Shown: positions 1 to 5,776 of the stretch, piece by piece
Numbering within the stretch: position 1 is the stretch's first letter
Layout: each line of letters begins with the position of its first letter
Assembly: GCA_021413405.1 (NCBI GenBank)
Contig: JAIOQL010000259.1
Span: forward strand, 1-5,776
Origin: Leptospira sp.
Lineage (GTDB): Bacteria; Spirochaetota; Leptospiria; Leptospirales; Leptospiraceae
Reading direction: 5' to 3'
DNA: 5,776 nt
The notes under the pieces: model-generated
Told to the model about the DNA's origin: nothing
The model's input: the letters and a program-made list of their open reading frames with translations, nothing else
Databases searched by the model: none
Program-made: the position numbers and the translations under genes

Positions 1-4
1 TAAC

Positions 5-71
5 TTATGGGTAACGAGTAGCCTCATCGGGGCGGGGCGGGTCCGCCCGCCACCCGATGACTTTCCCATAA
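5..71. repeat. Nested GC-rich intergenic palindrome
   Basis: Three nested inverted repeats share nearly the same centre. TTATGGG at 5-11 pairs with CCCATAA at 65-71. TCATCGGG at 24-31 pairs with CCCGATGA at 53-60. GGCGGG at 36-41 pairs with CCCGCC at 46-51 around a 4-base loop. The element is very GC-rich in its core (28-56), unlike the AT-rich DNA to its right. It could be a structured intergenic repeat (REP or MITE-like), or a strong hairpin ending transcription from a gene to the left. No T-run follows on the plus strand and only one copy is visible, so its class cannot be settled here. Confidence 0.6.
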
Positions 72-132
72 CTGGCAAATGAAAATTTTGCAACCAGATT
101 CTAAAAAAATAAAATTTTTCTTTATAAATGTG

Positions 133-162
133 CGCCTTTGGACGGTTTACGGCTCAAAGGCG
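133..162 (-). terminator. Hairpin just downstream of the permease gene, possible weak terminator
   Basis: CGCCTTTG at 133-140 and CAAAGGCG at 155-162 form a perfect 8-bp stem with a 14-base loop. It starts about 10 bases past the permease stop codon on the minus strand. A T-rich stretch lies further downstream on that strand (about 97-125), but it does not directly abut the stem as in a classic intrinsic terminator. Position favours a 3'-end role for the permease transcript; strength is doubtful. Confidence 0.4.
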
Positions 163-172
163 GAACCTAAAT

Positions 173-1531
173 TCAGGCCATTTTCCGGAATGTTCTCCTG
201 AAAATAAAATAGACCGGGATTGCGCTAAGCGTTATCAGCATTCCCCAGGCAGCTTCCGCTGGTTTTTCCCAGGCCAATATAGATATTATAATAAAATTTG
301 CTGCTATGAAAAGAATTGGAGTAACCGGTGCCCCTGGAACGGAGAATGGGGAAATGATTCCTCTTCTCCGGAAAAAATATGGAGTCATCGCTGTCAGGAT
401 CGCAAGAAATAGAATCGCACAGGTGATCAGGAAAAGCAGGCTCTCCAGTTCACGGATTGTGATAAATGCAATCGCGTATAACGCCTGAAAAATCAATGCT
501 TTGTATGGAGAAAGATACTTTGGATGAAGTTCAGCTAGCCCGGGAAAAAATAATCCGTCACGCGCCATTGCGTAGTAAACCCGGGAGCCACCGATTATCA
601 TTGTAGAGAGAGATCCAAGGATTATCCAGCAGATAAAACCTGAAATGATTCCTGTCAGCCAGTTGCCAAAAAGATACTGTGCAGAAATAATTCCGATTCC
701 TTCTTTCGATTTCAGTTCGGAAAGAGGTGCTGATGAGAGGAACAGGAAATTTATCAGGACATAGATCGTGATCACCATGGAACAGGAAATAACAACGGAA
801 AGTGGAATGTTTCTTCCTGGATCTTTCACCTCGCCGGCAAGATAAGTTACCATATTCCATCCGAAATAGGAAAAAGTTACCGGAACGATTCCGGCTATAA
901 CTGAGTTCCAGTTTGTAAACAGATCTGGAAAAAGACGAGAAGTTTTAAATAACGAAAAATCCTTCGTTCCAAAAAGAAATCCGGCAATGATAAAAATAAT
1001 CAGCCCGGTGATCTTAATGACAGTGAAGAAGTTCTGAACACGGATCGCTTCCTTGATTCCGAAATAATTTACAGCGGTGAAGGAAAAAACAATTAACATC
1101 CCAAGCAATTGCTCCGGACCTAGGCTGAAATTAAGTCCAAAAATTTTTTGCTGGATATACATTGATTTGTCAAAACCAGGCAGAAAATAAAAAAAATGTT
1201 TCGAGAATGCGATGCTGAGCGCGGAAATACTTGCAGAAAAATTCACGGTGAGTGATGCCCAGCCGCTCATGAATGCAACAATCGGTGAATATGCCTCGCG
1301 GAGGTAAATATAATCTCCTCCTGCTTGCGGAAAAAGTACAGCCGGGCTTGCATAAGTCAGCGCACCTGCCATTGCGAAAACTCCCCCAAGAATCCAGCAG
1401 GTAAGAACGAGATATGGATTCTCAACCTGATTTAAAATAAATCCGGTTGTGAAAAAAATCCCGGATCCTACCATCGAACTGAACATCAGTGAAACAGAAT
1501 CGAATAAAGAAAGTGATCGCTTAAATTCCAT
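173..1531 (-). CDS. APC-superfamily amino acid permease
   Basis: Predicted inner-membrane secondary transporter for amino acids or related amines, 452 residues, the usual length for APC (amino acid-polyamine-organocation) permeases with about 12 membrane helices. The N-terminal helix carries the family signature GSGIF (residues 22-26), the unwound TM1 segment that binds substrate backbone in this fold. Other family marks are AGGDYIYLREA (70-80) after TM2 and the loop GEVKDPGRNIP (233-243) following TM6. Hydrophobic segments recur up to about residue 445, and the protein ends in a short basic tail. The reading frame is intact from ATG to TGA. The start has no Shine-Dalgarno sequence, but it sits a normal distance before TM1. 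The gene diverges from the lipoprotein gene on its right across 45 bp and appears monocistronic. The sequence resembles the L-type (LAT) branch, but substrate cannot be told from sequence alone. Confidence 0.9.
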   Translation of the reverse strand: MEFKRSLSLFDSVSLMFSSMVGSGIFFTTGFILNQVENPYLVLTCWILGGVFAMAGALTYASPAVLFPQAGGDYIYLREAYSPIVAFMSGWASLTVNFSASISALSIAFSKHFFYFLPGFDKSMYIQQKIFGLNFSLGPEQLLGMLIVFSFTAVNYFGIKEAIRVQNFFTVIKITGLIIFIIAGFLFGTKDFSLFKTSRLFPDLFTNWNSVIAGIVPVTFSYFGWNMVTYLAGEVKDPGRNIPLSVVISCSMVITIYVLINFLFLSSAPLSELKSKEGIGIISAQYLFGNWLTGIISGFICWIILGSLSTMIIGGSRVYYAMARDGLFFPGLAELHPKYLSPYKALIFQALYAIAFITIRELESLLFLITCAILFLAILTAMTPYFFRRRGIISPFSVPGAPVTPILFIAANFIIISILAWEKPAEAAWGMLITLSAIPVYFIFRRTFRKMA

Positions 1532-1576
1532 ATATTATTTTTATAACATTAGCTGGTGTGCAGTGTAGAAGTTCTC
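1532..1576. promoter_or_regulatory. Divergent intergenic region between permease and lipoprotein genes
   Basis: Only 45 bp separate the two divergent start codons, so promoters for both genes would have to lie here or reach into the neighbouring coding DNA. The left half is AT-rich (TATTATTTTTATAAC, about 1532-1546) and could supply a -10 element on either strand. No convincing -35/-10 pair is visible. A weak purine-rich AGAAG lies five bases before the ATG at 1577. Confidence 0.3.
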
Positions 1577-2639
1577 ATGAAGATTCTCATTCTATTTTTT
1601 ACAAGTTTAAATTTATTCTTTTTCTGTCTTTGCACTTGCAGGCCGGAATCTGCCTTAGAAAATCTTTCTGAAGTGAAAGCGGATTCTCCGCAGGTTAATG
1701 GAATTTTAAACCAGAAGGCAGAGTTCCTGAGCGGTGGACCAGAGACTTACGAAAACGCAAGGCTTCGGGAACTTTCAAAAACCCGGTTCTATAGTTCCTA
1801 TAGCATTTCTCTTAAAAAGAACTGGGATTTTTTCAGGAGCGGTCTACACCATTTTCCCGGATGCGAAAAATTTCATTCTCATTGGTCTTGAGCCTGGTGG
1901 TTTTGTTCCGGACATAGAAAACATGACTGTCAAAAATCTTTCTGCGGAACTTATGGAATTATCCAGAAGTCTTGATACAATTTCCCGTCTGAATTTTTTT
2001 AAAACCAATAACATGAAGAAGGAATTAGGCAGCGGCCATTTCAAAGGCGCCGTGCCGGTATTTCTTGCCTACTTCGGACTTTTGAATCTTCAACCGGTTC
2101 AGTTCAGGTATTTTGAACTCACCCCGGATGGAAAAATACACTATCTGAGTGAAGAAGAACTGAAAAAAAATACGGGTTTTAAATCCGGGCTGATCTCTTT
2201 CGAGTTTGAGTTCATTGACCCGGTTTCGCATGACGCAAAGAAGCTTTATTTTCTGAGTAAGGATCTTTCCAATACGGGCCTTGATCTGAACCCCGGTATC
2301 TCAAAGTTTCTTGAGTCGTTCGGGACCTTTGCTGTAACAGTTAAGGCAGCTTCCTATCTCTTGCATTATGAAAGATTCAGTAAATTTCGCGATTGTCTTT
2401 TGCAATATGCAGAAGTCTTTGTAATGGATGATACTGGTCCGCCGCTCCGGTTCTTAACCGAAAAATTTGAAGTAAAAGTTTTCGGGAAGTATACCCGGCC
2501 AATCAGGCTCTGGAACACTAAATTTCAGAATGATCTGGCAAAACTCCATAAAATTCAGAAACCGGAACCAATCCATTTCAAATACGGTTATGGCACCATC
2601 GACAGAAAGCAGCACATACTCATCGCAAAACGTAAATAA
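1577..2639 (+). pseudogene. Frameshifted putative lipoprotein of an uncharacterised family
   Basis: I do not recognise a function. The first part reads in one frame from ATG 1577 (that frame stops at 1891) and the rest in the next frame to TAA at 2639. The first part begins with a hydrophobic signal (residues 1-20) and a relaxed lipobox L18-C19-T20-C21, suggesting export and lipidation. The frames switch near the run of six T at 1828-1833: frame one reads ...KNWDFF and the other continues as SGAVYTIFPDAKN... and GLEPGG. Removing one T restores a single 353-residue frame. From memory, families with an FPDA...GLEP motif usually carry a few extra residues after FSG, so a short deletion is an equally good explanation. 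The downstream part stays open for about 270 codons, so the lesion is recent or a sequencing error. A GTG at 1556 could extend the start, but ATG 1577 directly precedes the signal peptide. The gene converges on the dprE operon, 30 bp away, with no clear terminator between them. Confidence 0.7.
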
Positions 2640-2669
2640 GAATTCCGGATGAGATGTTCCCGGTTATAT

Positions 2670-4115
2670 TCAGGTTTTTGACGGGGTAAAAATTCTCTTA
2701 TAAAGATCTGTTTGAAAAATATTATTAGGATCCAGCCTCTTCTTCAGGGCCTTGAATTTTTTGAGTGATTCTTTCGGGAATACTTTCTCTGCAACTTCCG
2801 GACGCAATGTGGAGTCCTTTGCAAAATAAAACTTTCCCTTGCACCTGATCACAATCTCATCCAATTTATAGACGAGGTCCCACACTTTATTTTTGTTTCT
2901 TCCGGTGACAGGGAAATCCATTGCCATTGAATACCCGTCGACACTATGCGTTAGCAAAAACTGGTCAGGTCTGTGTTTTTTGAATACTGCAAGAAATGGA
3001 ATGATGTTGTGTTCCTGGCAGGTCTTGAAGATTTCTTTGAAGCAACCGGATGCGGTTTCTTTTGGTATGAAAACCTGGTATTGGATCATACTCCCCGGTT
3101 TGTAAATGAATTTCCAGTTTGGAACATAGTCGAGTAAAAATGCGAATTCAGCGTGGCCCTGGAGATATGGTTTTGTTGAAACATATCCCAGAATAAATTT
3201 TACAAAATTTACAAGTCGCATACCCGGGTTGTTTGAAAAAGGCAAAAGGAAAAGCCACATGAATTTCTTCGGAATGACTCCTAAGAATTTTGTAGGCAGT
3301 ATCTGGTTTTTGACTTTGAGACTTTCCGGAAAATCCGGATCCTCAGAAGCAGGCAAATGAACAGCTTTATGAATGAGACCTCTGCCTGTTGATTTGCCTG
3401 TTGCAAATGCATCAACCCAACCGACGAGATAATCGGAAGATTTGTATTCTTTTTCAATGCATGCAATCATCTCATCGAGATTTGCGATCGGAACAGGAGT
3501 AATTTTCATTTTTCCCGAAGGAATTTTTTTCAGTTTTATGGAAATATCCAGGAAACATCCTAACATTCCGAAACCTGAAATAGCACTGTAAAAGATGTCT
3601 TTGTTCGAGGTTTTGCTGCACCGGATAATTTTTCCGTTAGCAGTCATAAACCTGAATTCGGTTACATGTTCGCCTATCGGGCCCACTGCGAAATTATTTT
3701 TACCATGAATGTTCATCGATAGGGCGCCGCCTAACGTAGGAAACATTGTTCCGCTGACTACCGGTGGCCAGAATCCTTCTTCAATGGAAAATTCCCAGAG
3801 TTTCTGTATAGTGACACCTGACTGAACCTTTATAATCCCTGTCTGTTTGTCCCAGGACATTATCTGGTTGTAGTTCTGCATATCGAGTATTATGCCATCC
3901 TTATTCAGTGAGGCATCGCCGTAACTGCATCCACCGCCACGAAAAGCGATTTTCAGTTTATTTGAATTTGCATATTCGAAGATTCTTTTTAATTCCAGTT
4001 CCGACTCAGGCCGGAGAACCGGGCTTTTGGAAAAATGCGACATGCCCCAGGCCAATACTTTTTCCGGTGCGGGAATAGTGAGTGAAATACTTTTAGTATC
4101 AGGTTTTTTATTCAC
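2670..4115 (-). CDS. dprE1: DprE1-like FAD-dependent decaprenylphosphoryl-ribose 2'-oxidase homologue
   Basis: Flavoprotein of the vanillyl-alcohol-oxidase fold, 481 residues (mycobacterial DprE1 has 461). DprE1 oxidises the ribose C2 of polyprenyl-phospho-ribose to a 2-keto intermediate. The FAD-binding half shows RGGGCSYGD (59-67), VSGTMFPTLGGA (120-131), IHGKN (136-140) and GEHV (148-151), matching the DprE1 pattern. The substrate half has QYQ (345-347), matching the DprE1 active-site glutamines, VFK (377-379), and AKDS (432-435) with the lysine equivalent to mycobacterial Lys418. The C-terminus (LDPNNIFQTDLYKRI) matches the family end. The residue aligned with Cys387 is Ala398, in AMDFPV. 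No signal peptide is seen; a hydrophobic stretch near 284-293 might touch the membrane. The start is GTG, six bases after the stop of the SDR gene, and places the usual number of residues ahead of the WGM motif. It lies in one operon with that DprE2-like partner. The homology is strong; the exact lipid substrate is inferred. Confidence 0.85.
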   Translation of the reverse strand: MNKKPDTKSISLTIPAPEKVLAWGMSHFSKSPVLRPESELELKRIFEYANSNKLKIAFRGGGCSYGDASLNKDGIILDMQNYNQIMSWDKQTGIIKVQSGVTIQKLWEFSIEEGFWPPVVSGTMFPTLGGALSMNIHGKNNFAVGPIGEHVTEFRFMTANGKIIRCSKTSNKDIFYSAISGFGMLGCFLDISIKLKKIPSGKMKITPVPIANLDEMIACIEKEYKSSDYLVGWVDAFATGKSTGRGLIHKAVHLPASEDPDFPESLKVKNQILPTKFLGVIPKKFMWLFLLPFSNNPGMRLVNFVKFILGYVSTKPYLQGHAEFAFLLDYVPNWKFIYKPGSMIQYQVFIPKETASGCFKEIFKTCQEHNIIPFLAVFKKHRPDQFLLTHSVDGYSMAMDFPVTGRNKNKVWDLVYKLDEIVIRCKGKFYFAKDSTLRPEVAEKVFPKESLKKFKALKKRLDPNNIFQTDLYKRIFTPSKT

Positions 4116-4121
4116 GGCTTT

Positions 4122-4865
4122 TTAAATAGTCAGCTTTTTGAAAATGAAGGACGGAATACATTTTATAATAAGTCCAACAATTGCCCATCTTGCCGGAACG
4201 TAAATATTTTCCTGTCCGTTGTCGGTCGCCCGGATAATAATTCTCGCAGCATCCTTTGCACTTATAACCCAGAACATTCCTTTCATACCTTTTGTCATTT
4301 CAGTATCTATAAAACCCGGTTTGACTGTGAGGACCTGGATTCCGTAACGGCTAAGCCTGTTTCGTAAAGATTCGAGATATGTATTAAGTGCAGCCTTTGA
4401 CGTGTTGTAGGAAGGATTGCCAACCCGTCCTCTGTCTCCCGCAATGGAAGAAATCCCGATGATTTTCCCTTTCTGCTTTTTCTGAAAATATGCCGCAGCC
4501 GGATTCAGCCAGGCAAATGCGCCTAACGCATTTATATTCAGGGTTCTGATATCTTTTTCAGTATTGAATTCGTCCGGTTCAATCTTTTCGAGTATCCCGG
4601 ATGCGTAATAGATTTCGTCAAGGCCTCCCATTTCTTTGACAGCCCGATCGAACAAAGTCTGTGCCCTTCCGAATTCAGTTACATCATGCCTGATTGTGAA
4701 AACAGACTTTTTCTTCAGACCCTTGTTGAACTCTTCTGCGATTTTTTTCAGCTCTTTTTCTCTTCTCGCCACTATTGTGACTATGTCGCCCGATACTAGC
4801 AATTCCTTCGCTATTTCTGCTCCTATTCCGGAGGAGGCACCTATGATAATGACTTTTTTATTCAT
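4122..4865 (-). CDS. dprE2: DprE2-like short-chain dehydrogenase, keto-intermediate reductase
   Basis: Classical SDR of 247 residues (mycobacterial DprE2 has 254), predicted to reduce the 2-keto sugar made by DprE1 to polyprenyl-phospho-arabinose. The nucleotide-binding motif is GASSGIG (9-15). Arg34 and Arg35 after the second strand suggest NADP(H) preference. The likely catalytic set is N112, S140, Y153 and K157 (YNTSK). The region SSIAGDRGRVGNPSYNTSKA and the C-terminal end IPSFIFKKLTI closely follow mycobacterial DprE2, which separates it from generic SDRs. It is the first gene of a two-gene minus-strand operon, with the oxidase 6 bp downstream; in mycobacteria the order is reversed. The ATG start fits because the Rossmann strand begins at once. 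No Shine-Dalgarno sequence precedes it. Homology and pairing together make the role likely; the sugar and lipid remain inferred. Confidence 0.83.
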   Translation of the reverse strand: MNKKVIIIGASSGIGAEIAKELLVSGDIVTIVARREKELKKIAEEFNKGLKKKSVFTIRHDVTEFGRAQTLFDRAVKEMGGLDEIYYASGILEKIEPDEFNTEKDIRTLNINALGAFAWLNPAAAYFQKKQKGKIIGISSIAGDRGRVGNPSYNTSKAALNTYLESLRNRLSRYGIQVLTVKPGFIDTEMTKGMKGMFWVISAKDAARIIIRATDNGQENIYVPARWAIVGLIIKCIPSFIFKKLTI

Positions 4866-4945
4866 AAAATACTTAAAAGGCGGAAGTTTATTTTTTTCAA
4901 GTAATAACTACCGTCCCGAATTGGGGGAACTCCACTGAAATAATT
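4866..4945. promoter_or_regulatory. Divergent intergenic region upstream of the dprE operon
   Basis: These 80 bp must hold the promoter of the dprE2-dprE1 operon unless it lies further right. On the minus strand a TTGAAA box followed 18 bases later by TTAAGT is the best promoter-like pair, but the -10 match is poor and would leave a very short leader. On the plus strand only a G-rich TTGGGGGAA (4921-4929) stands out, too far from ATG 4946 to be a good ribosome site. Confidence 0.3.
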
Positions 4946-5059
4946 ATGTCTCGAGAAGATAAAGATTACAATTTTTTTCTGAAAAATCGTTTGCAAATGA
5001 CATTGGATCGGACCAGTTGAAGGAGGATCAGGGATTGCACGGGTTTAAAAGAGACTTTT
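4946..5059 (+). other. In-frame upstream extension of the small gene, interrupted by TGA
   Basis: From ATG 4946 the frame reads 24 codons (MSREDKDYNFFLKNRLQMTL...) to a TGA at 5018-5020. It then stays open in the same frame through RRIRDCTGLKETF into the ATG at 5060. The peptide character (charged, helix-prone) is the same on both sides of the stop, so this is probably the original 5' end of the neighbouring gene, now cut by a nonsense mutation or a sequencing error. The full frame would be 133 residues. Alternatively it is an untranslated leader with a chance open frame. Confidence 0.45.
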
Positions 5060-5347
5060 ATGGAAAATGAGAGCAAAGCTATGGATCTGATCAGACAAAT
5101 CGTCAAAAGCAAAAAGCTCCGGGTCAGGCTCGAGAGGTTTAAAAAAGATGAACGATTGCTGAACATACTGACAGGAATGGAGAAATCTTTTGCCGGAGTT
5201 CAGGAGAATGAACTTCGTTTGGAAAGGCTTCTTGCCCTGGAATTGGAATTTAACGAACAGGATTGGGTAAAAGAAAAAAATGCAGAATTTGAGAAATTGA
5301 ATCCTAAGGAGCAGAACCGGATATTGAAAGATGCATACCGCAGATAA
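5060..5347 (+). CDS. Small charged helical hypothetical protein, possibly 5'-truncated
   Basis: A 95-residue soluble protein of unknown function. It is very rich in Lys, Arg, Glu and Leu, with no signal peptide or membrane segment. Repeated hydrophobic spacing over residues 5-75 (RLERFKKDERLLNIL, ENELRLERLLALELEF) suggests an all-helical or coiled-coil fold, ending in the basic tail DAYRR. The ATG at 5060 has a weak purine-rich AAAAGAGA about five bases upstream. The same frame extends left to ATG 4946 apart from one TGA, so this may be the remnant of a 133-residue protein. Codon usage resembles the neighbours. It sits alone between the divergent dprE operon and the next SDR gene, with 181 bp after it, and context gives no role. 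Confidence 0.6.
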   Translation: MENESKAMDLIRQIVKSKKLRVRLERFKKDERLLNILTGMEKSFAGVQENELRLERLLALELEFNEQDWVKEKNAEFEKLNPKEQNRILKDAYRR

Positions 5348-5349
5348 AG

Positions 5350-5373
5350 AAATTTTCTAGTACTAGTAAATTT
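5350..5373. promoter_or_regulatory. 24-bp near-perfect dyad, operator-like
   Basis: AAATTT at 5350-5355 and AAATTT at 5368-5373 flank the perfect 10-bp palindrome CTAGTACTAG (5357-5366), all sharing one centre, with a single mismatched pair (5356/5367). With no room for a good loop and no T-run after it, this looks more like a site for a dimeric DNA-binding protein than a terminator. It begins 2 bases after the stop of the small gene and lies about 155 bp before the next SDR start, which it could control. Confidence 0.4.
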
Positions 5374-5528
5374 GCAGCTCATTTTGGATGATATATTGTG
5401 AAATCGCCGCGGATTTACCGGGTAAGTTGTACTACAAAGTCCTAATACCGAATAAACTAATAAAAAGAGTTTGCTAAAATAGGCAATTTTGAAAAATTTT
5501 GTTAGAAGAACGTTAGTTAGGTAGTCCA
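5374..5528. other. AT-rich leader region before the last SDR gene
   Basis: Noncoding, with stops in all plus-strand frames. It contains a short dyad TTACC-G-GGTAA (5415-5425) and AT-rich DNA from 5440 to 5510 suited to a promoter, but no clear -35/-10 pair. A weak AGG about seven bases before ATG 5529 may serve as the ribosome site. Confidence 0.3.
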
Positions 5529-5776
5529 ATGCTAAAATCTTCGAAGAGTTATATCACCCAACCCAAAAAAATTGCCATTATTACGGGGGCCTCTAGTGGG
5601 ATGGGTGCGGAATTTGCCCGGCAGATAGATTCTGAAGAAAAACTCGACGAAATTTGGCTGATCGCCCGCAGAAAGAAGAATCTTGACGCTGTCGCGAAAA
5701 AATTAAGAACCCCAGTTGTCATAATTGATGCAGATCTTTCCCGGAAAGATACACTTCTCTCATTGAATAAAAGATT
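5529..5776 (+). CDS. SDR-family NAD(P)-dependent oxidoreductase, 3' end beyond window
   Basis: The first 82 residues of a short-chain dehydrogenase/reductase; the frame is still open at the window edge. After a 13-residue polar leader comes the Rossmann strand and cofactor loop TGASSGMG (19-26). The second strand ends in ARRKK (46-50), whose arginines favour NADP(H) over NAD(H), and DADLS (67-71) matches the adenine-contacting Asp motif. The catalytic Ser, Tyr and Lys lie outside the window, so activity and substrate cannot be judged. The GASSGMG loop and ARR motif also occur in the DprE2-like protein in similar form, but the long leader and the segment after the first helix differ, so it is not a recent duplicate. 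It is transcribed rightward and separated from the small gene by 181 bp, which suggests its own promoter. Confidence 0.8.
   Translation, partial: MLKSSKSYITQPKKIAIITGASSGMGAEFARQIDSEEKLDEIWLIARRKKNLDAVAKKLRTPVVIIDADLSRKDTLLSLNKR

Noticed and set aside
128..488. Two plus-strand open frames (128-412 and 306-488)
   Set aside because: They lie antisense to the 3' end of the intact permease gene, and their Cys/Trp/Arg/Ser-rich translations show no domain.
2640..2669. Bidirectional terminator between the convergent genes
   Set aside because: Only a 4-bp CCGG/CCGG pairing with an 11-base loop is present and there is no T-run on either strand.
4636..4938. Plus-strand open frame antisense to the start of dprE2
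   Set aside because: The opposite strand carries a clear SDR cofactor motif. This translation is a low-complexity Ser/Phe-rich shadow.
5018..5020. TGA read as tryptophan or selenocysteine
   Set aside because: TGA is the normal stop of the permease and dprE1 genes here, and no selenocysteine insertion hairpin or family precedent is visible.
5200..5529. Minus-strand open frame over the small gene and intergenic DNA
   Set aside because: It overlaps the plus-strand gene whose codon pattern is normal, and its Ser/Phe/Asn-rich translation looks like reverse-complement noise.
1..5776. CRISPR array, tRNA, insertion sequence or phage defence module
   Set aside because: No direct repeats with spacers, cloverleaf, transposase or nuclease motifs were seen on either strand.

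Overview
The window looks like chromosomal DNA from a Gram-negative bacterium of moderately low GC (roughly 40% by eye, AT-rich third positions, few strong Shine-Dalgarno sites). A relaxed lipoprotein signal on one gene and a GC-rich intergenic palindrome would fit a leptospire-like spirochaete. That placement is an inference only; no rRNA or marker gene is present. TGA ends the permease and the DprE1-like gene, so the standard stop-codon code applies.

Layout, left to right. Bases 1-172 hold a nested GC-rich palindrome (5-71) and a small hairpin (133-162), but no gene. On the minus strand, 173-1531 encodes an intact APC-superfamily amino-acid permease. Diverging from it across 45 bp, 1577-2639 is a plus-strand putative lipoprotein gene of an uncharacterised family, split by a frameshift at a T-run (1828-1833). 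Converging on that gene, a two-gene minus-strand operon occupies 2670-4865. An SDR (4122-4865) is transcribed first, followed after 6 bp by an FAD-dependent oxidase (2670-4115). By sequence these are homologues of mycobacterial DprE2 and DprE1, which together epimerise polyprenyl-phospho-ribose to polyprenyl-phospho-arabinose through a 2-keto intermediate. To the right is a small plus-strand charged protein (5060-5347). Its reading frame continues upstream to an ATG at 4946 except for one in-frame TGA. Next comes a 181-bp intergenic region with a near-perfect 24-bp dyad, and then the start of a second, unrelated SDR (5529 to the window edge).

How the genes fit together: the clear functional unit is the DprE2-DprE1 pair, which suggests the cell makes a lipid-linked D-arabinofuranose donor for a surface glycan or glycoprotein. 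The phosphoribosyl-lipid synthase and arabinosyltransferases that would complete the pathway are not in this window. The permease, the broken lipoprotein gene, the small protein and the last SDR show no visible link to it.

Points most worth checking are the DprE1 homologue carrying Ala where the mycobacterial enzyme has its inhibitor-reactive Cys387, the two interrupted reading frames, and the two palindromes.
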